A stretch of 64,000 nt of DNA from Hymenobacter aquaticus (GTDB lineage Bacteria > Bacteroidota > Bacteroidia > Cytophagales > Hymenobacteraceae): positions 1,922,001-1,986,000 of the forward strand of contig NZ_SRLC01000001.1 of NCBI RefSeq assembly GCF_004765605.1. The letters are read 5' to 3'. The notes under the pieces are model-generated. The model was given only the letters and a program-made list of their open reading frames with translations, searched no databases and was not told the origin of the DNA. The translations under genes were made by a program, and so were the position numbers. This document shows positions 52,464 to 61,581 of the stretch, in pieces. Within the stretch, counting starts at the first letter, position 1; every line of letters starts with the position of its first letter.

Positions 52464-53255
52464 TTATCCGGGGCGGGTTTCCAGTTCAACAACCATGCGC
52501 GTGCCCTGCCCGGCGGCCCCCGCTTCCTGCCGCAGGCGGCCTTGCAGCATCTGCACGCGCACCTCGATGCTGCGCAGGCCGGCCCCGCGGCCGGGCGCGG
52601 GGCCAAACCCGCAGCCGTTGTCTTCCACGACCAGCGCCAGGCGGGGCCCCTGCTGCCGCAGCTGCACCACGAGGCGGGTGGCGCCGCGGGCGTGCTTCAG
52701 GGCGTTGTGCACCAGCTCCTGCCCGATGCGGTACAGGGCCAACTCCTGGGCCAGGGTCAGGGACTGCGGGTAGTCCGTTTCCAGCACCACGGACAGCTGC
52801 CCGGTTTCGTTGCTCACGTCCACGAGGTGCTGCAGGGCCTCGGCCAGGCCAAAGCGGGCCAGCACGGCCGGATACAGGCTGTGCGACACGCTGCGGACTT
52901 CCTGCACGGCCGTGGTCATGATTTCGCGGATGAGCTTGAGCAGGGCCTGGGCGTCGTCGGTGGCGGGCAGGCCTTCCAGCCGGTTGAGCAGCAGCTTGGC
53001 CGTGGACACGGTGGAGCCGATGCCGTCGTGCAGGTCGCGCCCGATTCGCTCCCGCTCCCCCTCCTGCGCCTCAATAATGGCCGTGAGCAGCCGCTGCTGG
53101 TGCTCGGCCTCGGCCAGGCGCAGGCGCAGTTGCTGGTGCAGCAGCCGCTTCTGGTACGTCACCAGAAACACCACCAGGCTGCCGGCGGCCAGCAGCATAA
53201 AAGCAATACCGCTGAAGAGCAACTGGGCAAAGGCTACTTCCGGGGGCGCAGCCAT
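52464..53255 (-). CDS. Two-component sensor histidine kinase (HisKA_3 / NarX type)
   Basis: A 263-residue kinase: one membrane segment (LLFSGIAFMLLAAGSLVVFLV, near 12-32), a coiled coil, the dimerisation/His box ERERIGRDLHDGIGSTVS (His near 75) and a HATPase domain with ALYRIGQELVHNALKHA and VVEDNGCGFG. It has no extracellular sensor domain of its own. It overlaps the upstream membrane protein gene by 22 bases, suggesting that protein is its sensing partner. Confidence 0.92.
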   Translation of the reverse strand: MAAPPEVAFAQLLFSGIAFMLLAAGSLVVFLVTYQKRLLHQQLRLRLAEAEHQQRLLTAIIEAQEGERERIGRDLHDGIGSTVSTAKLLLNRLEGLPATDDAQALLKLIREIMTTAVQEVRSVSHSLYPAVLARFGLAEALQHLVDVSNETGQLSVVLETDYPQSLTLAQELALYRIGQELVHNALKHARGATRLVVQLRQQGPRLALVVEDNGCGFGPAPGRGAGLRSIEVRVQMLQGRLRQEAGAAGQGTRMVVELETRPG

Positions 53256-53881
53256 AACGCGTAGCTAAAGCAGCCGTGCAGCACCAGGTACAGCAAGGAG
53301 TGCACGGCCCAGATGTTGTGGTTCAGCTGCTGCGAATACTGCAGCAAATAGTTGCTGAACAGGGCAATCTGCAAATAGCCCAGAAAGTAGATAAACAGGC
53401 CCGTTGACACCCAGAACATAGGCTCCCGGGTGGGGTGCAGCACCCGTAGCTCGTTGAGCAGCTTGCGGAAGTAGAGGCCCACGAAGCCCAGCACCAGCAC
53501 GGCCTGCAACACCTGCTGGCCCGGCCGAAACCGCGTCAGGTTCTCGGCCCACAGCGTATCGGCCAGGGCGTAGAGCGTGAAGCCGCCCACCACCCACGGC
53601 ACCAGGCGGGCAAACGGGCGCGACTGTAGCGCGTGCCGGTATACCAACCCCAGCAGGAAGGTTTCGCCCACCATGTAGATGGGCATCAGAAACAGGTTGT
53701 TGCGGTGCAGGGTCAGCAGCACGAGCCCCAGAATTTCGATGGGCAGCACAAACCACTCCAGCCGGGCCAGGTAGCGCAGGCTGGGGGGCAAGTGCCGAAA
53801 GCGCACTACGCCCATGATGCCCGCCACCAGGACGGGCACCAGCGTCAGCCGCATAAGAAGTTGCTGCAACGTGAAGGGCAT
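53234..53881 (-). CDS. Six-span membrane protein, likely sensor partner of the kinase
   Basis: A 215-residue protein with about six hydrophobic segments (LVPVLVAGIMGVV, WFVLPIEILGLVLL, MPIYMVGETFLLGLVY, VLQAVLVLGFVGLYF, FWVSTGLFIYFLGYL, LLYLVLHGCFSYALWL). No enzymatic motif. The length and 7TM-like spread suggest a small integral sensor. Its stop codon lies 22 bases inside the kinase gene, so translation is coupled. Function is inferred from this arrangement. Confidence 0.8.
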   Translation of the reverse strand: MPFTLQQLLMRLTLVPVLVAGIMGVVRFRHLPPSLRYLARLEWFVLPIEILGLVLLTLHRNNLFLMPIYMVGETFLLGLVYRHALQSRPFARLVPWVVGGFTLYALADTLWAENLTRFRPGQQVLQAVLVLGFVGLYFRKLLNELRVLHPTREPMFWVSTGLFIYFLGYLQIALFSNYLLQYSQQLNHNIWAVHSLLYLVLHGCFSYALWLRPRK

Positions 53882-53924
53882 AGGCGTAGGCAGGCAGAAG
53901 GAAAGGCCGGGGCGGGCACCCGGC

Positions 53925-54662
53925 TCAGGTGCCGGGCGGGCAGGGCGTCGACAGGTCGAAAAAGGCCGATTTCGAGCCGATAGAGGCCATTAGCTGCATG
54001 GGTATGGCCTGCTCGGCCACGGGCTGGGGCAACGACAGGCGCAGCACTAGTCCGAAGGTATACTGCAGGGCCGAGTTGCCGCTGGTCACGGCCGGATAAT
54101 AGCCGTGCAAACCCAGGTCGACGCGAATATCCATGCCCGTCATATCCTGCGCCTCGTAGAGCGGCTGCATGAAGTCAGCGGCTTTAAAGCTGTAGCCTTC
54201 CAGGGTGCCGTAGCTGGTGGCAAACATTTCGGTTTTCAGGTTGGGCGGCGGCACCTGCGCCCAGGCCGTGGTCCAGGCTTGCACCAGGGCGTAGGGCGTC
54301 TGGTCGACGCCGGTAAACGAGTGGGCCACCTCCCCCGTCACGGGCATGGTCCACCAGGAGTAGGCCGGGAAATAGGCCGATAGGCGGACGTGGTTGATGT
54401 CGGTGGCGTAGAGCCCGATGGAAAACTGGCCGTTGATTACCATAAACCGGGCCTCGATGTAATAGGCGCGCACCGTGGAGAGCAAAGCCATAATGGTTTC
54501 CATCGGGAAGCTGACGGCCGTCAGGGGGCTGCCGCCGACTTCGAACATCTGGTACCAGGTAGCCGTGGGCTGCTCAATGGTTTGAATCCAGGCGAGCGTG
54601 GCGGTGCGAAAGTCATCCGGCGTCAGCAGAGGTGGCAGCAGGGGTAGAATCTTATCAGCCAT
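53925..54662 (-). CDS. Uncharacterised protein of the divergent pair
   Basis: A 245-residue protein from ATG 54662 (MADKILPLLPPLLTPDDF). Aromatic-rich, alpha/beta, without signal peptide, membrane span or cysteine pattern; central YFPAYSWWTMPVTGEVAHSF and GYYPAVTSGNSALQYTFGLV (near 200). I do not recognise the family. It faces away from the 55036 gene across a 373-base region with three related palindromic sites, so the two are probably co-regulated and may work together. Confidence 0.75.
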   Translation of the reverse strand: MADKILPLLPPLLTPDDFRTATLAWIQTIEQPTATWYQMFEVGGSPLTAVSFPMETIMALLSTVRAYYIEARFMVINGQFSIGLYATDINHVRLSAYFPAYSWWTMPVTGEVAHSFTGVDQTPYALVQAWTTAWAQVPPPNLKTEMFATSYGTLEGYSFKAADFMQPLYEAQDMTGMDIRVDLGLHGYYPAVTSGNSALQYTFGLVLRLSLPQPVAEQAIPMQLMASIGSKSAFFDLSTPCPPGT

Positions 54663-54744
54663 GCGCAAAAATCAGGAGGTGGAACAAAGTCCGAATAGGA
54701 ATATTTCGGGTGCCCAAAATACCGCATTCGGCTTGATCTGACGG

Positions 54745-54861
54745 GCGGTAGAAATACGGGAAACCCAAAATCAGGTATTTCTACCTGCCTGCCGCCCCAT
54801 CGGCCCGACTTCGGGCCCGAATCAGGTAGAAATACCTGATCTGGTCAATCAGGTATTTTTT
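54745..54861. promoter_or_regulatory. Palindromic operator-like sites CAGGTA-N4-TACCTG
   Basis: Two perfect palindromes, CAGGTATTTCTACCTG (54772-54787) and CAGGTAGAAATACCTG (54823-54838), lie 51 bases apart. A degenerate CGGTAGAAATACGG lies at 54747-54760 and a half site CAGGTATTTTTT at 54850. All share the core GGTAGAAATACC. They lie nearer the 53925 gene within the divergent promoter region. A dimeric repressor or activator binding here would control both genes. No regulator gene is next to them. Confidence 0.6.
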
Positions 54862-55035
54862 CGCACAAACACCTTGCAGCCAGACACTTCCTTTGCCCCA
54901 TCCTCCTGTCCTGCCCCGGCGGCAGACGTTGCTTCTCCGTCTCTCTCTTCCTCCCTGAAGGCCTAGACCTAAGTCCGGCCGCGCCTGCTGCAACGCGCCC
55001 TTTTTCCATCTTTTCAACCCTTTTCCTCTTTTCCG

Positions 55036-56904
55036 ATGCCATTTCCAACCAAATCCGAAGGAAAATTTGAACTGCAGTTCAAAACCGAAAAAAGCTTTGC
55101 GGTCTTTGGCAAGCAGTATGCGCGCTGCTACGCCAATCTCGACGTGAAAGGCAACCTGACGGCCCCGGACCCCACCGGCCAGCTGACCTACACGGTGGGC
55201 TTCAAGCTGGAGTGCGGCTGCCAGAGCGTGCTGGGCGAGTTCAAGAAAGCCTACGACAAAACCTTCCCCTCCCCGGCGGCGGATGGCGCAACGCAGCAGG
55301 CCGAGCAGGTGCAGGACCACGACTGGACCGGCCAGGTGCTGGTTTGCCTCGTCGTGCCCTCGACCTCGGCCACCCCGCGCCCGGCCCGGGGCTTTACCCA
55401 CCGGATTCCGCAGGCCCAGGCCACCGGCGGCACCACCACGCTGGTTTCCGACCTGGCGGGCCAGCCCTGGCTGGAAGGCTACGCGCTGGGCAAGGGCGTA
55501 AACGCCGTGACGGGCAGCCTCAGCGCCCAGGCCCTGGCCCCGTTCACGACCACGGCGGCCGTCTCGACCAACTCGACCACCACGTATACCAACATCAGCT
55601 CGACCAGCTCGGTGGATCAGCTGATTGACGTGTCGGCCAGCGGCAGCTACAACATGGACGGGGTAACCCTCAGCGGCTCAGCCTCCTACCTGAACCAGAT
55701 TAAGCAGTCGGAGCTGGACATGACGATTCTGGCCTCCTACCAGGTTGAGTACACCGACTACGACACGATTAACACCACCGGCCTGCAGTTTACGGCCCCG
55801 GCCCAGCAGCTGCTTTCGCAAGGAAACTACGCCCAGTTTCGCAGCCTCTACGGCGACTACTACCTTGCTGGCTCCAAGCGCCAGGCCTCGTTTCAGGCCG
55901 TTTACACCATCAGCGCCGATTCGGAGGAAACCCTGACCAAGGTGCAGACCGCCCTGGGCGCTTCCGCCCCGGAAATGTTTACGGCCGAGGGCCAGGCCAC
56001 GTTCAACAGCGCCACCTCGTCCAACAACGTTTCGGTCAATTTTTACCTGAACATGCAGGGCATGCCGGCCAACGCGCCCAACCGCCCCTCCGACCCCATC
56101 GGCATCGACACGGTGCAGGAGTACCTGGCCTGGTTTCAGCAATACAACGTGCCGGCCCCGGCCCAGGCCGAAATGATTCACTACAGCCAAATTAACCCCA
56201 ACATTCCCAACACGCTGCCCATCGACCCCAGCGTCTTCAGCGCCGTCGGCTCGCTGTACTTCAACACGTACCTGCTCCAGATTACGCTCAACTCGCTGCC
56301 TGACAGCTGGCAGGGCTCCTACCCCGCGCAAGTCAACGCCCTGGTGTCGGAAGTAATGGCCAACCAAGGCACAATCGTAGACGACCCAACCACGCTGCAA
56401 AGCCTGACGACGCAGGTTAACGCGCTCAACAACGAGCTCAACAACATCAACCAGCGCTACATTTTCATCCAGGGCATTGCGGCCCTGCAGTCGTCGGAGC
56501 CGGGAGTGGGCAGCAGCCAGTCGCAAACCCAGACTTACGGCTCTATCACGTACAACAACGCGGCCAACGACCCGGCCTTCGTGATTCAATCGACCAGCCA
56601 GAACTACGCCGAGGATGGCCACGTGGGGCACCGCAACCACGACTTCGACCTCACGCCGGGCGGGGTCATCGTGCAGTGGCAGCTGCAGCAAGTATGGACG
56701 GACGGCACCGACGGCAGCTGGTGGAAAAACAGCCAGAGCAACAACTCCAGCTATATTCTGCTCAACACCAGCGCCAACGTCCACTGCGAGTCGGACTACG
56801 ACCGGGGCTTTAACAACACCCTGAATGTCTGGTACGTGGACAGCTCCCTGATTCCGGGCCCCATCACTACCGCCGCCACGAGCGTGGCCGTGGAAACCGA
56901 GTAG
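55036..56904 (+). CDS. Uncharacterised protein, possibly MACPF-like
   Basis: A 622-residue protein without a signal peptide. Residues ~55-110 hold LECGCQSVLGEFKKAYDKTF; a Ser/Thr-rich stretch TNSTTTYTNISSTSSV lies near 180. The segment FRSLYGDYYLAGSKRQASF with VYTISADSEETLTKV (near 273-305) resembles the signature region of MACPF/perforin-like proteins (YG-x-H/Y-[FY]). The C-terminal ~110 residues (GHVGHRNHDFDLTPGG, WQLQQVWTDG) may be a separate beta domain. The MACPF idea is weak inference. A strong terminator follows. Confidence 0.75.
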   Translation: MPFPTKSEGKFELQFKTEKSFAVFGKQYARCYANLDVKGNLTAPDPTGQLTYTVGFKLECGCQSVLGEFKKAYDKTFPSPAADGATQQAEQVQDHDWTGQVLVCLVVPSTSATPRPARGFTHRIPQAQATGGTTTLVSDLAGQPWLEGYALGKGVNAVTGSLSAQALAPFTTTAAVSTNSTTTYTNISSTSSVDQLIDVSASGSYNMDGVTLSGSASYLNQIKQSELDMTILASYQVEYTDYDTINTTGLQFTAPAQQLLSQGNYAQFRSLYGDYYLAGSKRQASFQAVYTISADSEETLTKVQTALGASAPEMFTAEGQATFNSATSSNNVSVNFYLNMQGMPANAPNRPSDPIGIDTVQEYLAWFQQYNVPAPAQAEMIHYSQINPNIPNTLPIDPSVFSAVGSLYFNTYLLQITLNSLPDSWQGSYPAQVNALVSEVMANQGTIVDDPTTLQSLTTQVNALNNELNNINQRYIFIQGIAALQSSEPGVGSSQSQTQTYGSITYNNAANDPAFVIQSTSQNYAEDGHVGHRNHDFDLTPGGVIVQWQLQQVWTDGTDGSWWKNSQSNNSSYILLNTSANVHCESDYDRGFNNTLNVWYVDSSLIPGPITTAATSVAVETE

Positions 56905-56928
56905 CGGCCCGGCAGTAGCAGTACCTGA

Positions 56929-56960
56929 AAAGCCCCCGGCAGCGGCCGGGGGCTTTTTTT
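56929..56960 (+). terminator. Rho-independent terminator
   Basis: AAAGCCCCCGGC pairs with GCCGGGGGCTTTTTTT around AGCG, 25 bases past the stop codon of the 622-residue protein gene. Confidence 0.93.
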
Positions 56961-56969
56961 GCGGGCTGG

Positions 56970-56997
56970 TTTGGGGCGGGCCCGGCGCGTATCTTCG
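56970..56997 (+). promoter_or_regulatory. Possible promoter of the SNF2 helicase gene
   Basis: TTTG at 56970 and TATCTTCG at 56990 resemble the Bacteroidota -33 TTTG and -7 TAnnTTTG boxes, but the spacing (16) is shorter than the usual ~19. The proposed start codon is 58 bases downstream. Confidence 0.3.
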
Positions 56998-57054
56998 CGG
57001 CCCGGCCCCAGTGCTGAAATACGACCGGCTTTTTTCTCACGCCACTGCCCGCTT

Positions 57055-60000
57055 ATGCCTGCTTTCCCGGAAACACCCTCTGCGCCGGAGCCGGGCCGTC
57101 ATGACTACGAGCTCAGGGCCACCGTGGCGGAGCTGACCACTGCCGACGTAGAGCGCCTGAGCCCGGTGCGGCCATCCTTCGGCCACCGGGCTCTGGCCGG
57201 CATCGAGCCCCTGGCGCTGACGCTGAACGCGGGCACCTTTACCAGCCCCGAGCCCACCCTGGCGGACCGGAGCTTCCCGACCGTGGGCGTGGAGCAGCAG
57301 GCCGGCCGCCTGCTCCTGAGCTGCTCGTGCGCCGCCCCGGCCCCGGCCCCGGCCCCGGCCCCGGCCCCGGCCCCGGCCCTGTGCGACCATCAGGCCCTGG
57401 TGCTGCTCAGCGTGTTGCAACGCAAGGAGCTGCGGGTGTTTTTTGATGCCGCCCAGCGCCACGAGCTGCTACGCGCCACCGCCCGCGACTACGGCCTGGA
57501 GCACGCCGCCGACCTGGATGCGCACTTCGAGCTGACTTACGCCCGGCCCACGGTGCTCGTGGCGCCCCGGCAGGCGGGCCTCTACCCCGTCACGGCGGCT
57601 TCCACGCGGGAGCTGGTGGGCCAGCTGCTGCCGCCGGCGCTGCCCGAGGCCGCGGCCGGCACCCAGCGCCTGGTGGTGTTTGGCCGGCACAAGTACTACG
57701 GCCACCTCACCGTGCAGCTGGCCGAGGCCCAGCTCACGGCGGCGGGCAAGGTAAAAAACCCCATTGCAGTGCTCAACCCGCTCGACAGCCTGGGCACGAG
57801 CGACAACCTGGCCGAGCTGAAGTTCTACACCGGCCTGGCCCGCTTCCAGCACAACTACGACCAGCAGCAGTCGGCCGCCGCTATTCAGGCCTTGCGGGCC
57901 ATTATCGACAACCCCGGCGGCTTCCCGTTTTTTGCCCATAACGCGGCCGTGTCGGATAAGCTCACGGGGCCGGCCCTCACGCCTCTGCAGCTGCGCTGCG
58001 CCCCCAACGACCTGCGCCTACAGGTGCAGCAGCAGGGCGAGTTTTACGAAGTGGCCGGCCACCTGCTGCTCGACGGGCAACCCGCCCAACTGCCCACGGT
58101 GGCCTTGCGCTACGACTACTTCGTGGTGCTGCACGGCTGGCTCTACCTGCTGGAAGACGTGAACGTGCTGCGCGTCATCGACTTTTTCAGGAAGCGCAAC
58201 AACACCCTACTGATTCATAAGAGCAAGTTCGGCGAGTTTCAGCGCGAGGTGCTGGCCAACCTGGAAGACCGGATTCACATCAGCTACTCCTACGTGCGGC
58301 CCGCCACCAAGCGGCAGCTGGCCGGCAGCGGCTTCGACCAGGCCCCGGAAAAGCTGCTCTACCTCTCCGACAACGGCCCGAGCGTGGAGCTGCTGCCGGT
58401 GATGCGCTACGGCACCCGGGAGGTGTCGGTACTCTCGCGCCGGCAGCTGCTGGCTACCGACGAGCGGGGCCGCCCCTTCGTGCTGGCCCGCGACCCGGAG
58501 GCCGAGGGCCAGTTTCTCACGGCGCTGCGGCGGCACTATCCCGAGTTTGGCGAGCAGCTCCAGCAGCCGGCCCTGCACGTGCCCAAGGCGCTGTTTTTGC
58601 GGGAAGAGTGGTTTCTGACGGCCTTCGAGGACTGGCAGCAGGAGCAGATTACCATCCTGGGCTTCAACCAGCTCAAGGGCAACACCCTGAACCCGCACCG
58701 GGCCCGGATTTCGGTGCGCGTGACGGGCGAAAACAACTGGTTTGATACCCGGCTGAACGTGCGCTTTGGCACCCAGCAAGCCTCCTTGCGGCAGGTGCAG
58801 CAGGCCATTCGCAACCGCAGCCACTACGTGCGCCTCGACGACGGCACCCGCGGGATTCTGCCCCGGGAGTGGGTCGAGAAGTTTGCCGAGTACTTTGCCG
58901 CCGGCGACGTGGTGGAAGACCGAATCCGGACGCCCAGCGTCAACTTCCGCCTGATTCAGGAGCTCTACGACCCCGCGGCGCTGGACGAGGCCGCCCGCAC
59001 CCGCCTGGCCACCTACCAGGCCGCCGTGGCCGACTTCAGCGGCATTGCGCCCGTGCCGGTGCCGGCCGGTTTGCAGGCTACGTTGCGCGAGTACCAGCAG
59101 CAGGGCCTGAACTGGCTGAATTTCCTGGATACCTTCCATTTCGGCGGCTGCCTGGCCGATGACATGGGCCTGGGCAAAACGGTGCAGGTGCTGGCCTTTA
59201 TCCTGCACCTGCGCGCCCTGGGCCGCCCGGCGGCCAACCTGGTGGTGGTGCCAACGTCCCTGGTGTTCAACTGGCAGGCCGAGGTGGCGAAGTTTGCGCC
59301 CTCCCTGCGGGTGCACGTGCTGCACGGGGCCCTGCGCCGGGCCGAGGCGGCCCAGTTCGATGCCTGCGACATCGTGCTGACGACCTACAACACGCTGGTG
59401 TCCGACATCCGGCAGCTGCGCGAGTACCCGTTCAACTACGTGTTTCTGGACGAGGCCCAGGCCATCAAGAACCCGGAGTCGCAGCGCTACAAGGCGGCAC
59501 GGCTGCTGCAGGCCCGCAACCGCGTGGTGCTGACCGGGACGCCCCTGGAAAACAACACGCTCGACATCTACGGGCTGCTGTCCTTTGCCTGCCCGGGCCT
59601 GCTGGGCAGCGCCCGGCACTTCCGCGACCTGTACGCCGGGCCCATCGACAAGTTCAGGGACGCGCGCCGGGCCCGGGAATTGCAGCAGCGCATCAGCCCG
59701 TTTGTGCTGCGCCGCACCAAGGCCCAGGTGGCGCGCGAGCTGCCCGACAAAACCGAAATGGTGCTCTACTGCGAAATGGGCGCGGCCCAGCGCCGCGTGT
59801 ACGACGCCTGCAAAAAGGAGTACCACGACCTGCTGCTGGGCGTGCACGAAGACGCGCCGCGCAAGGAAAGCATGCACATCTTGCAGGGCCTCACCAAGCT
59901 GCGCCAGATCTGCGACTCGCCGGCCCTGCTGCCCGACGAGGCCGATTACGGCCGCGAATCGGCCAAGCTGGAGGCCCTGGTGGAGGAAGTACGCACCAAG

Positions 60001-60462
60001 GCCCCGCAGCACAAAATCCTGATTTTCTCGCAGTTCGTGCGCATGCTGGAGCTGATCCGGCAGGAGCTGCAAACCCACGGCATTCCCTTCACCTACCTCA
60101 CCGGGCAAACGAAAAACCGCGCCGCCACCGTGGCCCGCTTTCAGCTGGACGACTCGGTGCGCGTGTTTCTGATCAGCCTGAAAGCCGGCGGCACGGGCCT
60201 CAACCTGCCCGAGGCCGACTACGTGTACCTGGTGGACCCGTGGTGGAACCCGGCCGTGGAAAACCAGGCCATCGACCGGAGCCACCGCATCGGGCAGGAC
60301 AAAAAAGTGGTGGCCGTGCGCCTGATTTGTCCCGACACGATTGAGGAGAAAATCATGCAGCTCCAGGAGGCCAAGTGCGAGCTGGCCCACGAGCTGATTC
60401 ACACCGACGTGGCGCTGATCAAAACCATGAGCCGCGACCAGCTGCTGGACTTATTCAGCTAG
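57055..60462 (+). CDS. SNF2-family helicase with SWIM-like zinc motif
   Basis: A 1,135-residue SWI2/SNF2 ATPase from ATG 57055 (an upstream in-frame ATG at 56959 adds 32 unlikely residues). Helicase motifs: CLADDMGLGKTVQVLAF (Walker A, near 702), VVVPTSLVFNWQ, FLDEAQAIKN (DEAQ box, near 800), LTGTPLENN, FSQFVRMLELI, SLKAGGTGLNL and AIDRSHRIGQDKKV. In the N-terminal third SCSC (residues ~88-91) and CDH (~109-111) make a SWIM-type CxC..CxH zinc motif; its loop is filled by about seven Pro-Ala repeats. SNF2 proteins remodel DNA-protein complexes, and the bacterial ones often act with polymerase or restriction systems; the partner is unknown. Confidence 0.92.
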   Translation: MPAFPETPSAPEPGRHDYELRATVAELTTADVERLSPVRPSFGHRALAGIEPLALTLNAGTFTSPEPTLADRSFPTVGVEQQAGRLLLSCSCAAPAPAPAPAPAPAPALCDHQALVLLSVLQRKELRVFFDAAQRHELLRATARDYGLEHAADLDAHFELTYARPTVLVAPRQAGLYPVTAASTRELVGQLLPPALPEAAAGTQRLVVFGRHKYYGHLTVQLAEAQLTAAGKVKNPIAVLNPLDSLGTSDNLAELKFYTGLARFQHNYDQQQSAAAIQALRAIIDNPGGFPFFAHNAAVSDKLTGPALTPLQLRCAPNDLRLQVQQQGEFYEVAGHLLLDGQPAQLPTVALRYDYFVVLHGWLYLLEDVNVLRVIDFFRKRNNTLLIHKSKFGEFQREVLANLEDRIHISYSYVRPATKRQLAGSGFDQAPEKLLYLSDNGPSVELLPVMRYGTREVSVLSRRQLLATDERGRPFVLARDPEAEGQFLTALRRHYPEFGEQLQQPALHVPKALFLREEWFLTAFEDWQQEQITILGFNQLKGNTLNPHRARISVRVTGENNWFDTRLNVRFGTQQASLRQVQQAIRNRSHYVRLDDGTRGILPREWVEKFAEYFAAGDVVEDRIRTPSVNFRLIQELYDPAALDEAARTRLATYQAAVADFSGIAPVPVPAGLQATLREYQQQGLNWLNFLDTFHFGGCLADDMGLGKTVQVLAFILHLRALGRPAANLVVVPTSLVFNWQAEVAKFAPSLRVHVLHGALRRAEAAQFDACDIVLTTYNTLVSDIRQLREYPFNYVFLDEAQAIKNPESQRYKAARLLQARNRVVLTGTPLENNTLDIYGLLSFACPGLLGSARHFRDLYAGPIDKFRDARRARELQQRISPFVLRRTKAQVARELPDKTEMVLYCEMGAAQRRVYDACKKEYHDLLLGVHEDAPRKESMHILQGLTKLRQICDSPALLPDEADYGRESAKLEALVEEVRTKAPQHKILIFSQFVRMLELIRQELQTHGIPFTYLTGQTKNRAATVARFQLDDSVRVFLISLKAGGTGLNLPEADYVYLVDPWWNPAVENQAIDRSHRIGQDKKVVAVRLICPDTIEEKIMQLQEAKCELAHELIHTDVALIKTMSRDQLLDLFS
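57338..57378 (+). repeat. Hexanucleotide CCGGCC tandem repeat inside the SNF2 gene
   Basis: About seven copies of CCGGCC encode a Pro-Ala run between the two halves of the SWIM-like metal site. Whole-unit slippage would keep the frame and change loop length only. Confidence 0.85.
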
Positions 60463-60600
60463 CACCCTGACCCGGCGGCGGGAGCCAGAGCGGGATTCGT
60501 CGGTGTAAATGGCGGGGTGGTCGATTAGGGGATGCGGCCCGGAAAAGGCTGATGCAAATTCGCTTATCCAATCAGCAACCCCTTCACGACCCCGCACATC

Positions 60601-61347
60601 ATGGAAAGAAAGAACTTCCTCAAGAGCCTGCTGGTAGGCGCGGTTTCGGTGCCCGCCCTGCTCACGGCCTGCAGCAAAGACGACGTGACGCCGGATGCCA
60701 CCACCTCGGGCTCCGGCACGACGGGCGGCACGGGCGGCACGACGGGCGGCACCGGCACGCCCGGCAACTGCACCGTGGCCCCCACCGAAACCGAAGGCCC
60801 CTTCCCGACCAAGGTGCCGGCCTCCTACGTGCGTAGCGACATTACGGACGGCAAAGCGGGCTACAAGATGACGGCCAGCATCACCATTGCCAACAGCAAC
60901 AACAGCTGCGCGGCCCTGGCCGGTGCCATCGTCGATATCTGGCACTGCGACGCGGACGGCAACTATTCCGAGTACGGCGGCAGCGGCATGCAAAGCACCA
61001 ACTACCAGAGCGTGCACTTTTTGCGCGGCCGCCAGGTCACCGACGCCAGCGGGCTGGTGCGCTTCACCACCATTTTCCCCGGCTGGTACTCGGGCCGCGC
61101 CACCCACATCCACGTGCACGTGTACTCGGCCAGCGGCACCTCGCTGAAAGTCACCCAGATTGCCTTCCCCGAAGGTGCGGGCACGGCCGTAGCGGCCGTC
61201 AACGGCTACGCCAAAGGCCTGAGCGGCTACACCGCCAACGCCCAGGACAACGTGTTCAGCGACGGAGTAACCCAGGAGCTGGCCACCGTAACGGGCAACA
61301 CCACCGACGGCTTCCAGCTGGCCATTGCCCTAAGCGTACCAGCGTAA
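60601..61347 (+). CDS. Intradiol ring-cleavage dioxygenase-like lipoprotein
   Basis: A 248-residue protein with a lipoprotein signal (SVPALLTACSKDD; Cys near 24), a Thr/Gly linker (TTGGTGGTTGGTGTPG) and a dioxygenase domain from about 60. Iron-ligand motifs of the protocatechuate/catechol family are visible: Tyr in DADGNYSEYGG, Tyr in FPGWYSGRATH, and two His in THIHVHV. VDIWHCDADG is also typical. Extracytoplasmic, membrane-anchored members exist in Bacteroidota; their substrate is unknown. A metal-binding non-catalytic role cannot be excluded. Confidence 0.88.
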   Translation: MERKNFLKSLLVGAVSVPALLTACSKDDVTPDATTSGSGTTGGTGGTTGGTGTPGNCTVAPTETEGPFPTKVPASYVRSDITDGKAGYKMTASITIANSNNSCAALAGAIVDIWHCDADGNYSEYGGSGMQSTNYQSVHFLRGRQVTDASGLVRFTTIFPGWYSGRATHIHVHVYSASGTSLKVTQIAFPEGAGTAVAAVNGYAKGLSGYTANAQDNVFSDGVTQELATVTGNTTDGFQLAIALSVPA

Positions 61348-61372
61348 GTTTTGGAATGTGCTAATGTGGTTT

Positions 61373-61569
61373 GAATGTGCTCAGGTGCTAATGTGGAAGA
61401 ATGTGAAAAATGAAAGGCTGTGTCATTGCTTCGCTTTGCTCATAATGACACCTTTCTCACACTCCGCACATTTTCCACATTCTCTACATTCCCCGCATTA
61501 GCACCTGAGCACATTCCCCACATTCTCTACATTCCCCGCATTAGCACCTGAGCACATTCCCCACATTAG
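61373..61569. repeat. 43-bp tandem direct repeats with inverted copy
   Basis: The unit starting CACATTCTCTACATTCCCCG and ending GAGCACATTCCC is repeated at 61476-61518 and 61519-61561, with part of a third after it. GAATGTGCTCAGGTGCTAATG at 61373-61393 is the inverse of the same motif. The 234-base gap has no gene; it may be a minisatellite-type element. Confidence 0.75.
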
Positions 61570-61581
61570 CACATTAACAAA

